Assembly: GCA_949316235.1 (NCBI GenBank)
Contig: OX438758.1
Span: 11,875,731 to 11,939,730, forward strand
Direction: 5' to 3'
Source of the DNA: Oegoconia quadripuncta
Lineage: Eukaryota > Arthropoda > Insecta > Lepidoptera > Autostichidae
Length of the DNA: 64,000 bases
Numbering within the stretch: position 1 is the first letter of the stretch; every line of letters begins with the position of its first letter. Below the pieces are notes generated by a model that did not search any database, was not told where the DNA came from, and was given only the letters and a program-made list of their open reading frames with translations. This document shows positions 19,533 to 30,484 of the stretch, in pieces. The translations under genes and the position numbers were made by a program.

Positions 19533-19605
19533 ACCATCTAGTATCCCTAATTACAAGCCTAGATGCTTAGTGTGGAATTAGATAGCGTTGTATTTATTTA
19601 TATTA
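19533..19605 (+). repeat. SINE A 3' fragment
   Basis: 'aaccatctagtatccctaattacaagcctag' and 'ggaattagatagcgttgta' match the SINE A end. Confidence 0.55.
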
Positions 19606-19896
19606 AAGTGACAATATTTATTCAATTCGCAGTATGTTTTAATATCCCATGCACAAGCAATTTCTACGCTTATTAAAATGTCATGTAGCGTGACCCCAGC
19701 ATTAACCCCATGCTATGCGCACATTTGCCTGGGAATCTCCCAGGACACGTGGGAATTTTTATTAACGGCATCTTTTACCTTCCCGGAGGGGTAGAGGGTT
19801 AACGTATTTATTAAGTGTGATATGAAGTGTAAATAGACCGAGCAAGTAAGTAAGTTTTTACAAAATTTATTTAGTTTTGCAATAAATAAATAATTA

Positions 19897-20137
19897 TAAA
19901 TATCTTTGCACATACAGCGCCATCTAGGTCCACAGTAGGCATCTTGAGGCTTGTGTTATGGATACCAGATGCTTGATAAACTAGATAAATATATATTTTT
20001 TTTGTAAATAAATACTTATTATAAATGAAAACATCCATAACTCGGGAACACATATTCTTCATATAAACATATGCCCCTAGCGGGATTCGAACCCGCGACG
20101 TTTTGGTATAGTGGTCAGGCGCTCTAATAACTACCCA
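19897..20137 (-). mobile_element. SINE A copy
   Basis: Minus-strand copy with 'gcgggttcgaatcccgc', 'gagttatggatgttttc' and 'agatggcgctgta'. The head is slightly divergent. Confidence 0.8.
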
Positions 20138-20139
20138 TG

Positions 20140-20985
20140 AATAAAACATGTGACTCTCTAAAAATGCGAAATTGAGAATCTGTAAATTTCAAAATCGCAC
20201 GCAAAGGTGGATCACACGACGTTTGATTAATATCTCTTGTAAACCGCTATAAGCGTTATAAATAAATAAAACTACACTGCTATATTCTGCTTAACACGCT
20301 CATAAACACAAATGAATCAAAGGAATGTTAAAATATTCAAAAACGAAAAGATTCAAATCCGAAATTGTTTCCCACACAACAAAGTTCTCATGCATTGAAA
20401 TGTTCACATAGGAAACTGTGCCATCCCACGGGAACAGTAGGTCCTTGTCAGTTGACCTCACACGATAATACCCTGTGTTTAGCAAAAAATCACTTAGCTC
20501 AGGACCCTTTGAGTTTTGAAGTTTTAACGGATATTCACACGGTGTCTGCTATTTTTGTAGCAAAAACATCTATGAGATGATTTGAATCATTTGTAACGGT
20601 AAGAACGGTTTTTGTTGCTTGATACGGAATTAGGTATTTCAGAGATTATAAATCGGTCTAATCTGATTATCTCTTAAAAGTCTCTAGTGGGGTTTTAGGG
20701 TAATGATAGAACTGGGAAGGTTCTATCTGCTGTGGGATAAAATAAAATAACTCTTTATTTAATACCTGATGGAGTTAAACTCCCTGATAGGTACCTTTAG
20801 ATGATTTTATAATATTGGATCCAGCATAAGAGTGAGCTGGTTGAGGGTGACTTATATTAATGAGAGCATTGGATACCCCCTTCTCTAAATAATTAATTAA
20901 TACATTTAATTATGCAAAATGTTATACCTACGAAATTTTCCGTATTTGTTGGCAATAAATACGTTTTCTTTCTTCTTTCAAATAT
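20140..20985. other. Unassigned region
   Basis: Short chance frames only. 'gataaaataaaataactctttat' near 20734 and 'aatacctgatggagttaaactccctgatagg' suggest old retroelement debris, but I cannot place it. Confidence 0.35.
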
Positions 20986-20989
20986 TCAT

Positions 20990-21190
20990 TACTTTTATTA
21001 ACCCCCGATAAGTAATGCCGGATGTTATGTGTTTGTCGATGTGACGTGTCTCAGTAATGTGTGGTAAGATTAAGTGCGGTTTTTATATTATTAAAGACTA
21101 AACGAGAGGCTTCTTAGCCATGCCTGATGAAAATCGGTTAAACCGTTTCAAAGATATATCGGTTTTTACAGAGTTTTTGGTGTATTTCGA
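20990..21190 (+). repeat. Dispersed repeat F copy
   Basis: 'taacccccgataagtaatgc', 'gtgcggtttttatattatta', 'cttagccatgcctgatgaaaatcggttaaaccgtttcaaagatat' match the family also seen at 17.5, 25.7, 33.3, 40.0 and 60.6 kb. Confidence 0.5.
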
Positions 21191-21194
21191 TGAT

Positions 21195-22310
21195 AGATGA
21201 TAGAATTATTTGTTACATTAGCCATATTTGATGGAAGCCATTAGCCATATTTTAAGTCGTTTCGAAGATTTTTAGGTTACACAGTTTAGTTTATGTGAAT
21301 GTTAATATAATTTTTTTTATGCTCGAGAACTAATAGGAATAAATAGCCAAATCATCGCGCATTACCAAAAATTTTGCATTACCAAACTTTAAATGTAAGA
21401 AAAATTGCAATATAGATTAAAAATATGATTTTATACTTTAGAGACACTCGCATGCATTTTGGTTACATTTAGAAGTTATGAAAAAAAAAACACGAAAACG
21501 TTTACGATTAAAAAAAAAATCAGCCAAGTATGACACATTTACTATAACCGCATAATTTCAACGATCTAGACGGATCAATTGAACGCTTCGAAATGACATC
21601 TGTCAACACTCCCACGACCTTGCAATGAAAAAATTGACTCTCAATAAAAACCCGCCATTCTACACGGTACTGTGCTCTACGTAAATTCACCTTATCCCAT
21701 ATGATATAAGGGCTAATACCGGATAATGCTGAATCTGCAATTCCGGCATTACCAATCGGTTCTCACGAAGTAGAATATTTCGTATGGGAATAAAATTTTG
21801 TGGGAATATTTGAGATAGGGCGGCACGTGCCACCGGTGACGGAGGGGTTATTAGCGGATACCGCATAAGTGGCGATTTTAATGTGGTAAGTATAAGTACA
21901 TAATAATTCGTGACTAGTTTTTTAAAAGGGGTTCAAAGTGAGCTAATAGTAGAATAATTAATGTAGGAATGGACGGGGCATGTATACTCAAATGAAGGCA
22001 TTACGAAAATTGTATCTAATAAATGACAATTACAACATTATTTATTTTATGGTTTAATTTAATTATTGTTCATCAGCATAACAAATAATAATAATAATGT
22101 TTATTTCCTGAAAGCCTACTTAAAAGTACAATCTGTTAAAAATATTTTACAATGTATGTAATTAATAACATTCGAGAGACAGTAATAATAATATGAGGCC
22201 AAGAAACATACGAGGCAGTAATTGACGCTAAAATGGGTCTAAACCTGTACTATAGCGTCAACTGTACATTGGTAGTTGCTGATTGCCAACTGGGTGATAC
22301 ACAACATTAC
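21195..22310. other. Unassigned A+T-rich region
   Basis: A-rich runs near 21480-21520 and a (TAA)n patch near 22087. No coding sequence recognised. Confidence 0.4.
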
Positions 22311-22315
22311 CGCTT

Positions 22316-22432
22316 ATAGGGTTGGCTGGAAGAGATCTCTCTTAGAGATAAGCTCACCTTTGTATCTTTGTATCTGACAATTGTATATTTTGTGTTTATT
22401 TGCAATAAAGAATAAAGAATAAAGAAAGAACA
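22316..22432 (+). repeat. LINE 3' tail (family L)
   Basis: 'agggttggctggaagagatctctcttagagataagctcacctttgta' then 'ttgcaataaagaataaagaataaag'. Good copy of the tail with poly-A signal. Confidence 0.65.
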
Positions 22433-22649
22433 TTGGTATCTATTAGTGATCATCACAATAATAAAATGTGCAATGATTAAAGCTGCTACAGGCTAGTTTG
22501 TGTATTATGATTTGAGTGTATGTTGTGATTTGAGTGGTATATGTGGGTGCCCAGCCCTACGATAAAATCTTGGGATCAGTTATCATCAAATATCGTCCAA
22601 TTTAATCAGTTGTACGGCGTACGGCGACCGTAATGCTAATAGTAACTTT

Positions 22650-22745
22650 AAGCGGGTTTATTCTGTCCTGTGCCACCCACATTGGTTAAAATAAGATTTC
22701 TTAAGTACAGCATAAGTCATAAATATTGCTCTGACGTGCATTCGA
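22650..22745 (+). repeat. Repeat H fragment
   Basis: 'gggtttattctgtcctgtgc', 'taaaataagatttcttaagtacag' and 'aatattgctctgacgtgca' match the first arm of 16018-16120. Confidence 0.5.
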
Positions 22746-22749
22746 AAGC

Positions 22750-23340
22750 ATAAAATTTTTACTTTTTTAGTAGTTTTTGTTCAGCATTACACACGATCGA
22801 TTTTTGTGTAAAATGTCTATTATCTTGCTAACAGTACATTTTGTTGAATATTCTCCTAAGGCCATTTTCATGTAGCTACAATCCCTTACTGCGCCGCTGA
22901 AAGTCTCCAATATATATTTCTAATTAAAGAAAAGGAAATTAAGAAAACATAAAAACAAATATCTTCGCAGTAATAGAACAACAAAATAGGTACCTAAACT
23001 GCGTACCTACCTAAGTATATCGAAGTCGTTCAACGCTATTTTCTTACTTAAAATTTCGAATAAGTAAAACAGCTTTCTGATAGAAAATACGCGATCTATT
23101 TGTGGCTCGCGGATTCCCACGACGCTGCGGCGGGTTCCCACGCCTGAAGCCGGCGAGGGTGCGACCTTGACCCTCTGTCCGCGAACTCTACCATACAGAC
23201 TATATACGCCGCAACTACATTACCTTATTCCTTAGCCGTACTTTCTGTCGGTAGATAAAACGACTGTAATATTTTATTTTTTTTGAGGTCACTTGAGCAA
23301 CTTTAACTTTAAACACATGCAAATAAACTATTTTCTAGTT
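22750..23340. other. Unassigned region
   Basis: A G+C-richer patch at 23105-23180 contains no recognised gene; the rest is A+T-rich. Confidence 0.35.
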
Positions 23341-23345
23341 TTATT

Positions 23346-23567
23346 GATGACCGATTGGTGTAGTGGATAGTGAGCCTGTGAGCAAAACCAACGGTTGCGG
23401 GTTCGAATCCCGCGAGGGGTAAATGTTTGTTTGATGTATACGAACATTTATCCCGGGGTCATGGATGTTTATATAATATTAATGTATTATCCGTCATCTA
23501 GTATCCATAGTACAATCTTTGCTTTATTTGGGACTAGATGATTGGTGTAAGTGTCCGAAATATTCAT
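23346..23567 (+). mobile_element. SINE C, full length
   Basis: 'tgaccgattggtgtagtggatag' head, 'ggttgcgggttcgaatcccgc' B box, 'gggtcatggatgttta', 'atctagtatccatagtac' and 'gactagatgattggtgtaagtgtcc' end. A relative of SINE A with a different 3' end. Other copies at 38604-38826, 52629-52728 and 33009-33130. Confidence 0.75.
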
Positions 23568-23585
23568 TAAAAAAGTATTAGTAGC

Positions 23586-23876
23586 AATGCGCTTAACCTC
23601 AATCACACCTGATGTTAAGTAAAGATAAGGGCGAAGTATGGGAAACCTCAACTTATGTAGGGGACTGCCCATCTTATCTCAAACAACTGGGACACAACAA
23701 TGCTATTAACATCGTTTCTTGATAGCAGGCTTAAATAATATGATGGTAGGAAACTTTTAAAAATCACCGACCACCAATCAAACCAAATACCTACGTACCT
23801 AAATATCATTTACCTATCTAAAATATCAGTTGTCTTGGGGTAACGTCTGATTAAAGACACGAAATCGCCGCCACCG
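23586..23876 (-). repeat. Old, degenerate SINE B
   Basis: Keeps 'cctcaatcacacctgatgttaagt', 'ggggactg', 'cacaacaatgctattaacat' and 'accaccaatcaaacc', with many changes and deletions compared with other copies. Confidence 0.6.
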
Positions 23877-23879
23877 CTA

Positions 23880-24295
23880 CGTACTTTGTGGTAAAGATGA
23901 CATTTGTTTTAATTTCAACACTTAATCGATGTCAAAAATATAATTAAAAGACACTTATCTAAATATTTCATTTAATAGCCCGAATAACAAACACATTAAA
24001 AGAAATTCCATCACTAAAATTAGAATCCCACGGTCACAGAGCGTGAATGTGATCCCTATTGCACAATCAAATCGAAAAAAACCGAATTAAAACCCTAATA
24101 GCGTGCAATAATGACTTGAATGACGGCAAAACGCTTTATAACAACGCAACAGCAACTCTCACGGCAATTTTCAACAATACTATCACCACACCCTAACTTA
24201 CATGGAAGTGAAAAGGACGGTTGGTTTCTCTAATATAAACCAAATATGGACAGTGAATAAGCTCATTTTGTTGCTGGAGGTCGGACAGTGAAGTC
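23880..24295. other. Unassigned region
   Basis: No gene or repeat recognised. Confidence 0.35.
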
Positions 24296-24299
24296 ATAG

Positions 24300-24629
24300 G
24301 CCCGTATTAATAAACCATTCTCAAGATTGAGAACACTTTTGTGATCGGTCTCAAGTAAACATGTCGATTAATAAACCTAACTTGAGACCTGAAAATCACG
24401 TGCATACTCAAGCAGTACTCACTTGAGAGGTGCGCGTATTAATAAACGATACTCAAGACTATCATTCATTCGCCGCTGAGGCGAATACTTGAAAAGTGAT
24501 CTCAGCTGAGTAGACCTCAAGATTGGTTTATAAATTAGCACGGAGCTTGAGATAGCGTCAACTTCTTCAGACACATCTCGGGTGATACAGCCTCAAGACT
24601 TGTATTGAGATTGGTTTATTAATACGGGC
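24300..24629. mobile_element. MITE with GCCCGTATTAATAAACC ends
   Basis: 330 bp with termini GCCCGTATTAATAAACCA and its inverted copy, flanked by CATAG on both sides (24295-24299 and 24630-24634), which looks like a 5-bp target duplication. TTAATAAAC is repeated internally at 24307, 24368 and 24439 and inverted at the right end, usually followed by a CTCAAG/CTTGAG motif. No coding capacity; superfamily not identified. Confidence 0.7.
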
Positions 24630-24663
24630 CATAGTTTGATGTGCTACAATTACAAGTTTATAT

Positions 24664-24905
24664 TTAGCTTGCAAGTAAGTTTTCCTTTTCAAAATTTGCA
24701 AACCATTTTTCAACGACTTGCTGATATCTGATTGAGCTGAAATTTGGTATATTTATGTAAGTTCGATGACAATGCAATATTATAGTAAGTACCATCGAGC
24801 TGGGATGTAGAGACTTGAACTGCCTGATGGCAAATGGCTTGCCACTATCCATTACACATAATACGAGGGTCTGAAGATGGAGCCAGAAGATTGCCACGGC
24901 ACTCG
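24664..24905 (-). repeat. Dispersed repeat G
   Basis: The same sequence appears inverted at 36735-37012: 'aatcttc.ggct.cat.tt.agaccctcg', 'gccatttg.catcag', 'ttgcattgtcatcgaacttac', 'gatatcagca'. Looks like part of a retroelement UTR. Confidence 0.6.
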
Positions 24906-25022
24906 TTGATGGACTTTACGTTAGTAGAATAATATGTAATAATAATGATGGAGTAAGAGCTTGTTTTTAAAAATATTTATAATGTGGAACTTTTTTAAAC
25001 GTGTGGTAAGTATAATAATAAT

Positions 25023-25255
25023 AAATATCCTTAGACATATACACAGCGCCATCTAGTTCCATAGTAAGCAACTATAGGCTTGTGATGTGAAAAATTTATG
25101 TAGCATATCAACCAGATGGTTGATATGCTACATAAATAATTTTTTTTGTAAATAACTACTAATTATAAATGAAAACATCCATAACTCGGGTACACATGTC
25201 CGTATTCATCACAGAAACATTATCCCCCTAGCGGGATTCCAACCCGCAACCTTTT
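25023..25255 (-). mobile_element. SINE A with internal inverted duplication
   Basis: Minus-strand SINE A, missing the head upstream of the B box. At 25094-25137 a 21-bp segment is present as a perfect hairpin (arms around TTTATGTAGCATATCAACCA, 2-nt loop) where other copies have it once. Confidence 0.8.
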
Positions 25256-25384
25256 AAATAAATAAATAAATAATAAATAAAAGGTATTTATTCACCACAA
25301 AGTTAATTTAACAAGTAATTAATTGATAATAAATTAGGTCAAATTGTGATGAATAGGGACTCAGTAGATTTGCTGATTTTCAGT

Positions 25385-25400
25385 CCCCCCCCCCCCCCCC
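25385..25400 (+). repeat. C16 homopolymer
   Basis: Sixteen consecutive C, unusual in this A+T-rich sequence and prone to sequencing-length error. Confidence 0.9.
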
Positions 25401-25689
25401 AAGTAGAGTAGTTGCTGCCACCAAGGAATTAATTACTGTTACTCTATGAATAAATTTAAATATTAACTAAACAAAAACTAAAACTAAAATCTATATCTAA
25501 AATCAACCATAAAAAGCTAGACACGAGAAGGTATCATATAGGTAGGTATTTGGTAAAATTTCAATACTTATGTGTGAATGTGCGAGTGAATTTAATTGTT
25601 CTCAAATTATTATTACTAATTTAACAAATTAAAATCATATCCGAATTATACAGGCAGAGAAACACCGGTCCAAGAAACTATTACCTTAT

Positions 25690-25820
25690 TTATGTAAGGT
25701 AAAATGCACACGTTACATGGTCACGTGTGAAGATTGCGTTACTGAGATACGTCTGGACAAAGACTGGACACAAAACTCAGTCGAGAACATAACACCCGTC
25801 GTTTTTCGTCGGGGGTTACA
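25690..25820 (-). repeat. Dispersed repeat F fragment
   Basis: 'gcgttactgagatacgtctggacaaagac' and 'acacccgtcgtttttcgtcgggggtta' belong to the same family as 40080-40240. Confidence 0.45.
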
Positions 25821-26074
25821 AATACTAAGTGACTTCTAACGACCCTCAACGAGCGCGACGTGGTGAAAGCCCTAGTGTCACCTTTACAGAAGTTGACAAC
25901 GACGCCGACGGTCAGCTATTGACACTTTTCACACACTGCAGGTGCCACGGAAGATCAGCGCTGCAAGAGCGACCGCAACTGTGGCTTATTATGCTGAGTG
26001 GTAACCTTTTTGATAATCAATGTTCCGGTGTTTAGTTACCACCATTTGTACTAACTTTTATTTATTTATTTTTT

Positions 26075-26440
26075 TTTTTATATGAGAGGGCGGCAAACGA
26101 GCATGCGGGTCACCTGATGGAAAGCAATCACCGCCGCCCATGGACATCCGCAACACCAAAAGGGTCACAGATGCGTTGCCGGCCTTTGAGGAAGGTGTCC
26201 ACCCCAGAATAAGTAGGGCAGCCTGAGCGATGAGGGATTCTCCAGCACTAATAGTGCTGGTACCCTCCTGGGGTATTAACTCTTTAAATACCATTCTGGA
26301 GAGAGACTGGAAGGTGGGCCTCCGGCGCCCTCGCTCACCGGACGAAGCGCAGTAGCAAAATTTTACTATTAATGTTATCAAAATAAATAACTTTCTTTCT
26401 TCTTTCTTACTTTTAAAGCTGTCCAACAGTCCCACCACAT
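26075..26440 (-). pseudogene. LINE family T 3' end, rearranged
   Basis: The 3' part ('ttggtgttgcggatgtccatgggcggcgg', 'tatatgagagggcggc') is as in 9508-9695, and 'caccttcctcaaaggccggc' is kept. Upstream of that the sequence switches to an unrelated stretch with a hairpin CCAGCACT-AAT-AGTGCTGG at 26242-26260, so the copy is chimeric or from a different subfamily. Confidence 0.6.
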
Positions 26441-26444
26441 GTCC

Positions 26445-26995
26445 TGCTTTAGGACAAAATGTTATTTACGCTGGGGAGTCGAACGAGTTACCACCCTTTT
26501 GTAAACTCTATGTTCTGTATTTTGAGAGGAGGCGGTTACAATATGGCTTTCATCAAGCAGAGGTCACTCCCCAATCACGGTCTCTCTAAAAATAGAACAG
26601 TTTATCTCAAAACATATTTTCGAGCTAGCTCGAGGTTGTTTACGTATAAAAAAATAAACTTGTCGGTCGGCGTTGTTTACAAAGTACTCAAACTGCCCCG
26701 ATTCCACATTGTTTGGAAGGCTAAGCTACAGACGGATTGGAGAGTCAATATTCCCTCACGATGATGAAACTTTGTCTCGCTGTTGTGAAGTACGACCCCT
26801 TTCGTATATAAGTATAGGTAATGTTCAAAGGCTGAATTGTTACAAGTAGATTGAATATGAAAACTGCGAGGCCAAAGAGGATTCATGTAATTAACGTGTC
26901 TGTATATATGTATGGTAACTGTATGGTATTTGAATAGTAGTCCAGTAAGGATACACTTTTAACTTCCGATAATTTTAAAGGCCGTGATTTTTTGC
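26445..26995. other. Unassigned region
   Basis: Two overlapping short frames (26459-26764 plus; 26677-26886 minus) show no known motif. Otherwise nothing recognised. Confidence 0.35.
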
Positions 26996-27001
26996 ATATG
27001 T

Positions 27002-27660
27002 ATAAAGTATCTGTCAGTGACAGAATAAAAATGTTAAGTATGTAAACAAATCGGTAAGTTGCTGTAGATATAATATATAGGTATAAAATATAGACTTAGA
27101 TTAAAAGTACCACTGTGAATTTCATTGCGTCGGAAAATATACTTAGAACTACTTACTGTTACTATTTTCAAAGAAATCGATCAATATCCTATTTATGTTT
27201 ATGAAAAATTTCACCAAGGGCAAATACTGCGACTCAATAAACTATTTTTAGAAAATATAAAACTTAGCATCTTTTACAACGCAATGAACTTCACAATGGT
27301 AACTTTGATTTAATATTGTAGGTTAGGTAGGTACAACTAAATACCTATACTATACCTAAAGCTACTACAGAATGGTTAGAAAACATTTTTATTCTATTCC
27401 TAATTGGTACTCCACCGTTCAACAAAAAAAATCTGGATTTTTTTTTTTATGATTGACTGGATTCGCGTTTGATGCACACTCCCCGAAATGTATCCTGTAA
27501 AAAACTGAGAGACAGGCGACTTTGCGACGGTGTTCAAGGCTCTGCAATTTCATCGAACTATCACCTATAAGTCTCATGGCACGGCATTGCAAATTTAAGA
27601 TTATATAAAGTTACACCACAAAAATTACGTATTTTACTGGACTATAAATGAGATGTTGCT
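27002..27660 (+). repeat. Duplicated block, copy 2
   Basis: Similar to 8962-9094 plus 9933-10330. It lacks the 840-bp insertion of copy 1 but carries its own insertion of repeat I at about 27430-27585. The transposase-like frame that follows copy 1 is absent here. Confidence 0.6.
27430..27585 (-). repeat. Repeat I (poly-T headed)
   Basis: 'tttttttttatgattgactggattcgcgtttga', also at 38258-38500 and 54484-54570. Poly-A tail on the minus strand, so a retroposon 3' end. Confidence 0.5.
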
Positions 27661-27783
27661 AGATTCGTACTACTACTACCGGGAGTGTCCAATAAATCCA
27701 GTATGGCGAACGCTAGCAGCCATTTAGTCCGACTACGCGTCGAAGCCAAAAGTAGGGTAATGTATTCACCGCGTCTGTAAGTA

Positions 27784-28095
27784 TTTTTTTTTTATCCACA
27801 ACGGGATAGCACTTGACCTCAATAACACCTGATGTTAAGTGAAGATGAGACCGAAGGTGGTAGCGTACTGACCTGGAAACTAGCTATCTTATCTCTGACA
27901 ACCGGAACACAACAATGTTATTAACATTGCTGTTTGGCGGCAGATTTAGATAAGATGGTGGTAGCTAGCCAGGCGGACATGTAATATGCCCTACCACCAA
28001 CACAACCGAGTACTAAATATGTACCCCGCTGGGATCGAACCCGCGACCTCCGAAACGTAAACCCAATGTTGTTTACATTGAGCCACGGAGGTGGT
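27784..28095 (-). mobile_element. SINE B copy
   Basis: Near full length in minus orientation, with a ~25-bp deletion around 'accccaacacatttggggg'. Confidence 0.8.
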
Positions 28096-28275
28096 ATGTT
28101 ACCAGTTGCAACCTATTTAGACATATAGGTGTCGTTAGATTAGTACAAGTCTCGGAGTCCAGCGCGAAACTGAAAAGCCGTAGAAGTTTCCTAGGGTCCG
28201 CTATTACCACAGACAGTCAACCAAGGTCGGCAAGAGAGAAACTGAGGGATGCAAAATGCCCAGCTCCTCAAGAGT

Positions 28276-28473
28276 TACCACCATCTTATCTAAATCTGCC
28301 GCCAAGCAGCAATGTTAATAGCATTGTTGTGTTCCGGTTGTCAGAGATAAGACAGCCAGTCCTCCAAATGTGTTGGGGTTTCCGGGTGAGTACGCTTAAA
28401 CCTTCGACCTCATCTTCACTTAACATCAGATGTGGTTGAGGTCAAGTACCAACCCGTTGTGCATAAAAAAAAG
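28276..28473 (+). mobile_element. SINE B, 3' two thirds
   Basis: From 'taccaccatcttatctaaatc' to 'cccgttgtgcataaaaaaa'; the tRNA-like head is missing. Confidence 0.8.
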
Positions 28474-28494
28474 AAGAGTTTGTTAAACCAAAAG

Positions 28495-28760
28495 AGGCCC
28501 TACCACCTGACCACAAGCTGATCGGGAAGACTTTAAATCGCATGAGGGTCGGAGTCGGTCGCTGCAGAGCAACCCTGGCGAAGTGGGGATTCACTGACCA
28601 GCCACGAACGCCTTGCAATTGCGGAAACCCATCTCAAGACTTGGCGCACTTGCTCTCCTGCCCTCCGTGCCCCTCCACCTGTGGCATGGACCACCTTTAC
28701 GTGGCTGTAGACAACGCTGTAGTTGTGGCTGAATTGTGGGCGGATCAAATATAATTGGAA
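28495..28760 (+). pseudogene. LINE polyprotein C-terminus with zinc knuckle
   Basis: Encodes LPPDHKLIGKTLNRMRVGVG, RCRATLAKWGF and then CNCGNPSQDLAHLLSC, a C-x-C-x(8)-H-x(4)-C knuckle typical of the end of LINE ORF2, followed by ELWADQI and a stop. Upstream RT sequence is absent. It sits between two SINE B pieces. Confidence 0.65.
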
Positions 28761-28800
28761 GCATTGACACGAAGAAGAAGTCATAATATGGTATACAGGG

Positions 28801-28942
28801 TTTTTTTTTATGCACGACGGGTTCGTACTTGACCTCAATCACACCTGATGTTAAGTGAAGATGAGGCCGAAGGTGGAAGCGTACTGACCCGGAAACCCCA
28901 ACATATTTGGGGGACTGGCTATCTTATCTATGACAACCGGAA
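28801..28942 (-). repeat. SINE B 3' fragment
   Basis: 'tttatgcacgacgggttcgtacttgacc' to 'ctatcttatct.tgacaaccgg' in minus orientation. Confidence 0.75.
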
Positions 28943-29224
28943 GGTTGTCAGAGACTGACAACCGGAGGGTTATTTGAAATTCGCCGTATTTCTGGTCGTT
29001 AGGGACTGCCCATGCAACAGTTTAAACCCCCCATAATAACACGCGACCTGCGACTATAGCTCTCATGATGATCCACTCCCAAGCTGATCCGTTAGTGTGC
29101 GTATACGTATTATTGTCTGAATTTGTGTTTGGTTCTGTTTGGATAATTACCATAGAGTGCGCCAGAAGGATGTTTGAGGATATTCGTCTGTACGGCCAAT
29201 CAACATTGTCTATTGTAAATTTTG

Positions 29225-29325
29225 ATCGATTGGAAGAGATAAGTCCGCCTTTGTACACTATTTCGATGTTATGTATTATGTGTGTTACTTTGTACAATAA
29301 AGCGTTTACAAACAAATTGTCTTAT
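29225..29325 (+). repeat. LINE 3' tail variant (family L)
   Basis: 'gattggaagagataagtccgcctttgtacac' then 'ttgtacaataaagcg', i.e. the tail block plus a poly-A signal. The 112-codon frame across it is not supported as a gene. Confidence 0.45.
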
Positions 29326-29364
29326 TTAAAATTATGTTTAATTATTGTATGGTTTGGGCACGCA

Positions 29365-29625
29365 AAAAGAATAGAACCAACCAGTCTCTTCCCGTGGTTG
29401 TAAAAGGCGACTATGAGACATTACACCAAAAAACTACATTTGCAACCTTTTAATGGCGATGGGCTCACCAGCTGTCATGTGTGCCTTTCGGCATATTTCT
29501 AAAGATGAATCGTGGATGTTGTTTCAAGCTTTAATTTGTTAATATTTGGAACACCCAAACGTTCATGTTTGGGATATCTCTCACCACCACATTTGGCATA
29601 ATGGTCGTGACGTTAGGTATGCTGT
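29365..29625 (+). repeat. Dispersed repeat E copy
   Basis: 'agaatagaaccaaccagtctcttcccgtgg' to 'ggatatctctcaccaccacatttggcataatggtcgtgac'. Confidence 0.6.
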
Positions 29626-30084
29626 ATGTTTCACAAATTAAATTTTAAAAGTAGGTAATAGAAGCTACTACTGCTGGTTGCTTGTTCGCGAAAACTGCCT
29701 GCTTTATTACCCGTATCATTCAATATCGAATGCGCTTGAGGTCCAGCCTAAATATTAAGTATAATAAAAATATTCAGCCTATACTGTTGATGATCCTGCA
29801 ATGCGACAGAAAATATAAAATTTGTTACTTCCGTCAATTTCCCTCATTCCCGCTTAAACCCGTAAAATGGAATATTGTCATCTTGCAATTGTTTTTTAAG
29901 TGGCTCTCAGGCAGTACAGAAGTAACGCTGTATTTTTATAGCATAATTGAGTCCCGCTTTCATTCGAGCGGAGAGTTTTTTTTCTGTAGTGCCGCGTGTT
30001 GTCGCATTTTTCGCAAGTACATAAAGTTGAATGAATAGGATTGTTAATTAATTTGTCGTGGTCGATTAACCGCCATATCTCAAG

Positions 30085-30478
30085 ACGAAAGTCTTTGATC
30101 AGTGTGTGTTGCCAATGATGACATATGGAACTAAAACGTGGTCGGTCACTATGAGCGTCATAAGAAGGCTCAAAGTCACCCAAAGGGCAATGGAGAGAGC
30201 TACGCTCGGAGTTTCCCTGCGGGATTGAATCAGAAATGAAGAGATCCGCAGGAGAACCAAGGCCGATATAAACAGATATGACCGACCGCCGTTGGGGCGG
30301 AAAGGTTCTCGAGGGGTGACTACGCACTGGAAGACGCAGCGTGGGCAAACCCCCAGGAGGTGGACCGACGATTTGGTAAAGATCGCGGGAAGCCGCTAAA
30401 CGCGGGCAGAGCAGGATCGATGGCTGTGAATATCTTTGGGGGAGGCCTTTGTCCAGTAGTGGACATCTTTCGGCTGAT
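30085..30478 (+). pseudogene. RTE-type LINE C-terminal remnant
   Basis: In one frame it reads VFDQCVLPMMTYGTKTWSVT, then RAMERATLGVSLRD, RRTKADIN and RRWTDDLVKIAG, with internal stops, and ends in 'ggaggcctttgtccagtagtgga'. The C-terminal region and 3' end of an RTE-like endonuclease/reverse-transcriptase, inactivated. Confidence 0.72.
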
Positions 30479-30484
30479 TAGATG

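Noticed and set aside
29065..29403. 112-codon plus-strand frame with hydrophobic segments
   Set aside because: Overlaps a LINE 3' tail with its poly-A signal and the start of repeat E.
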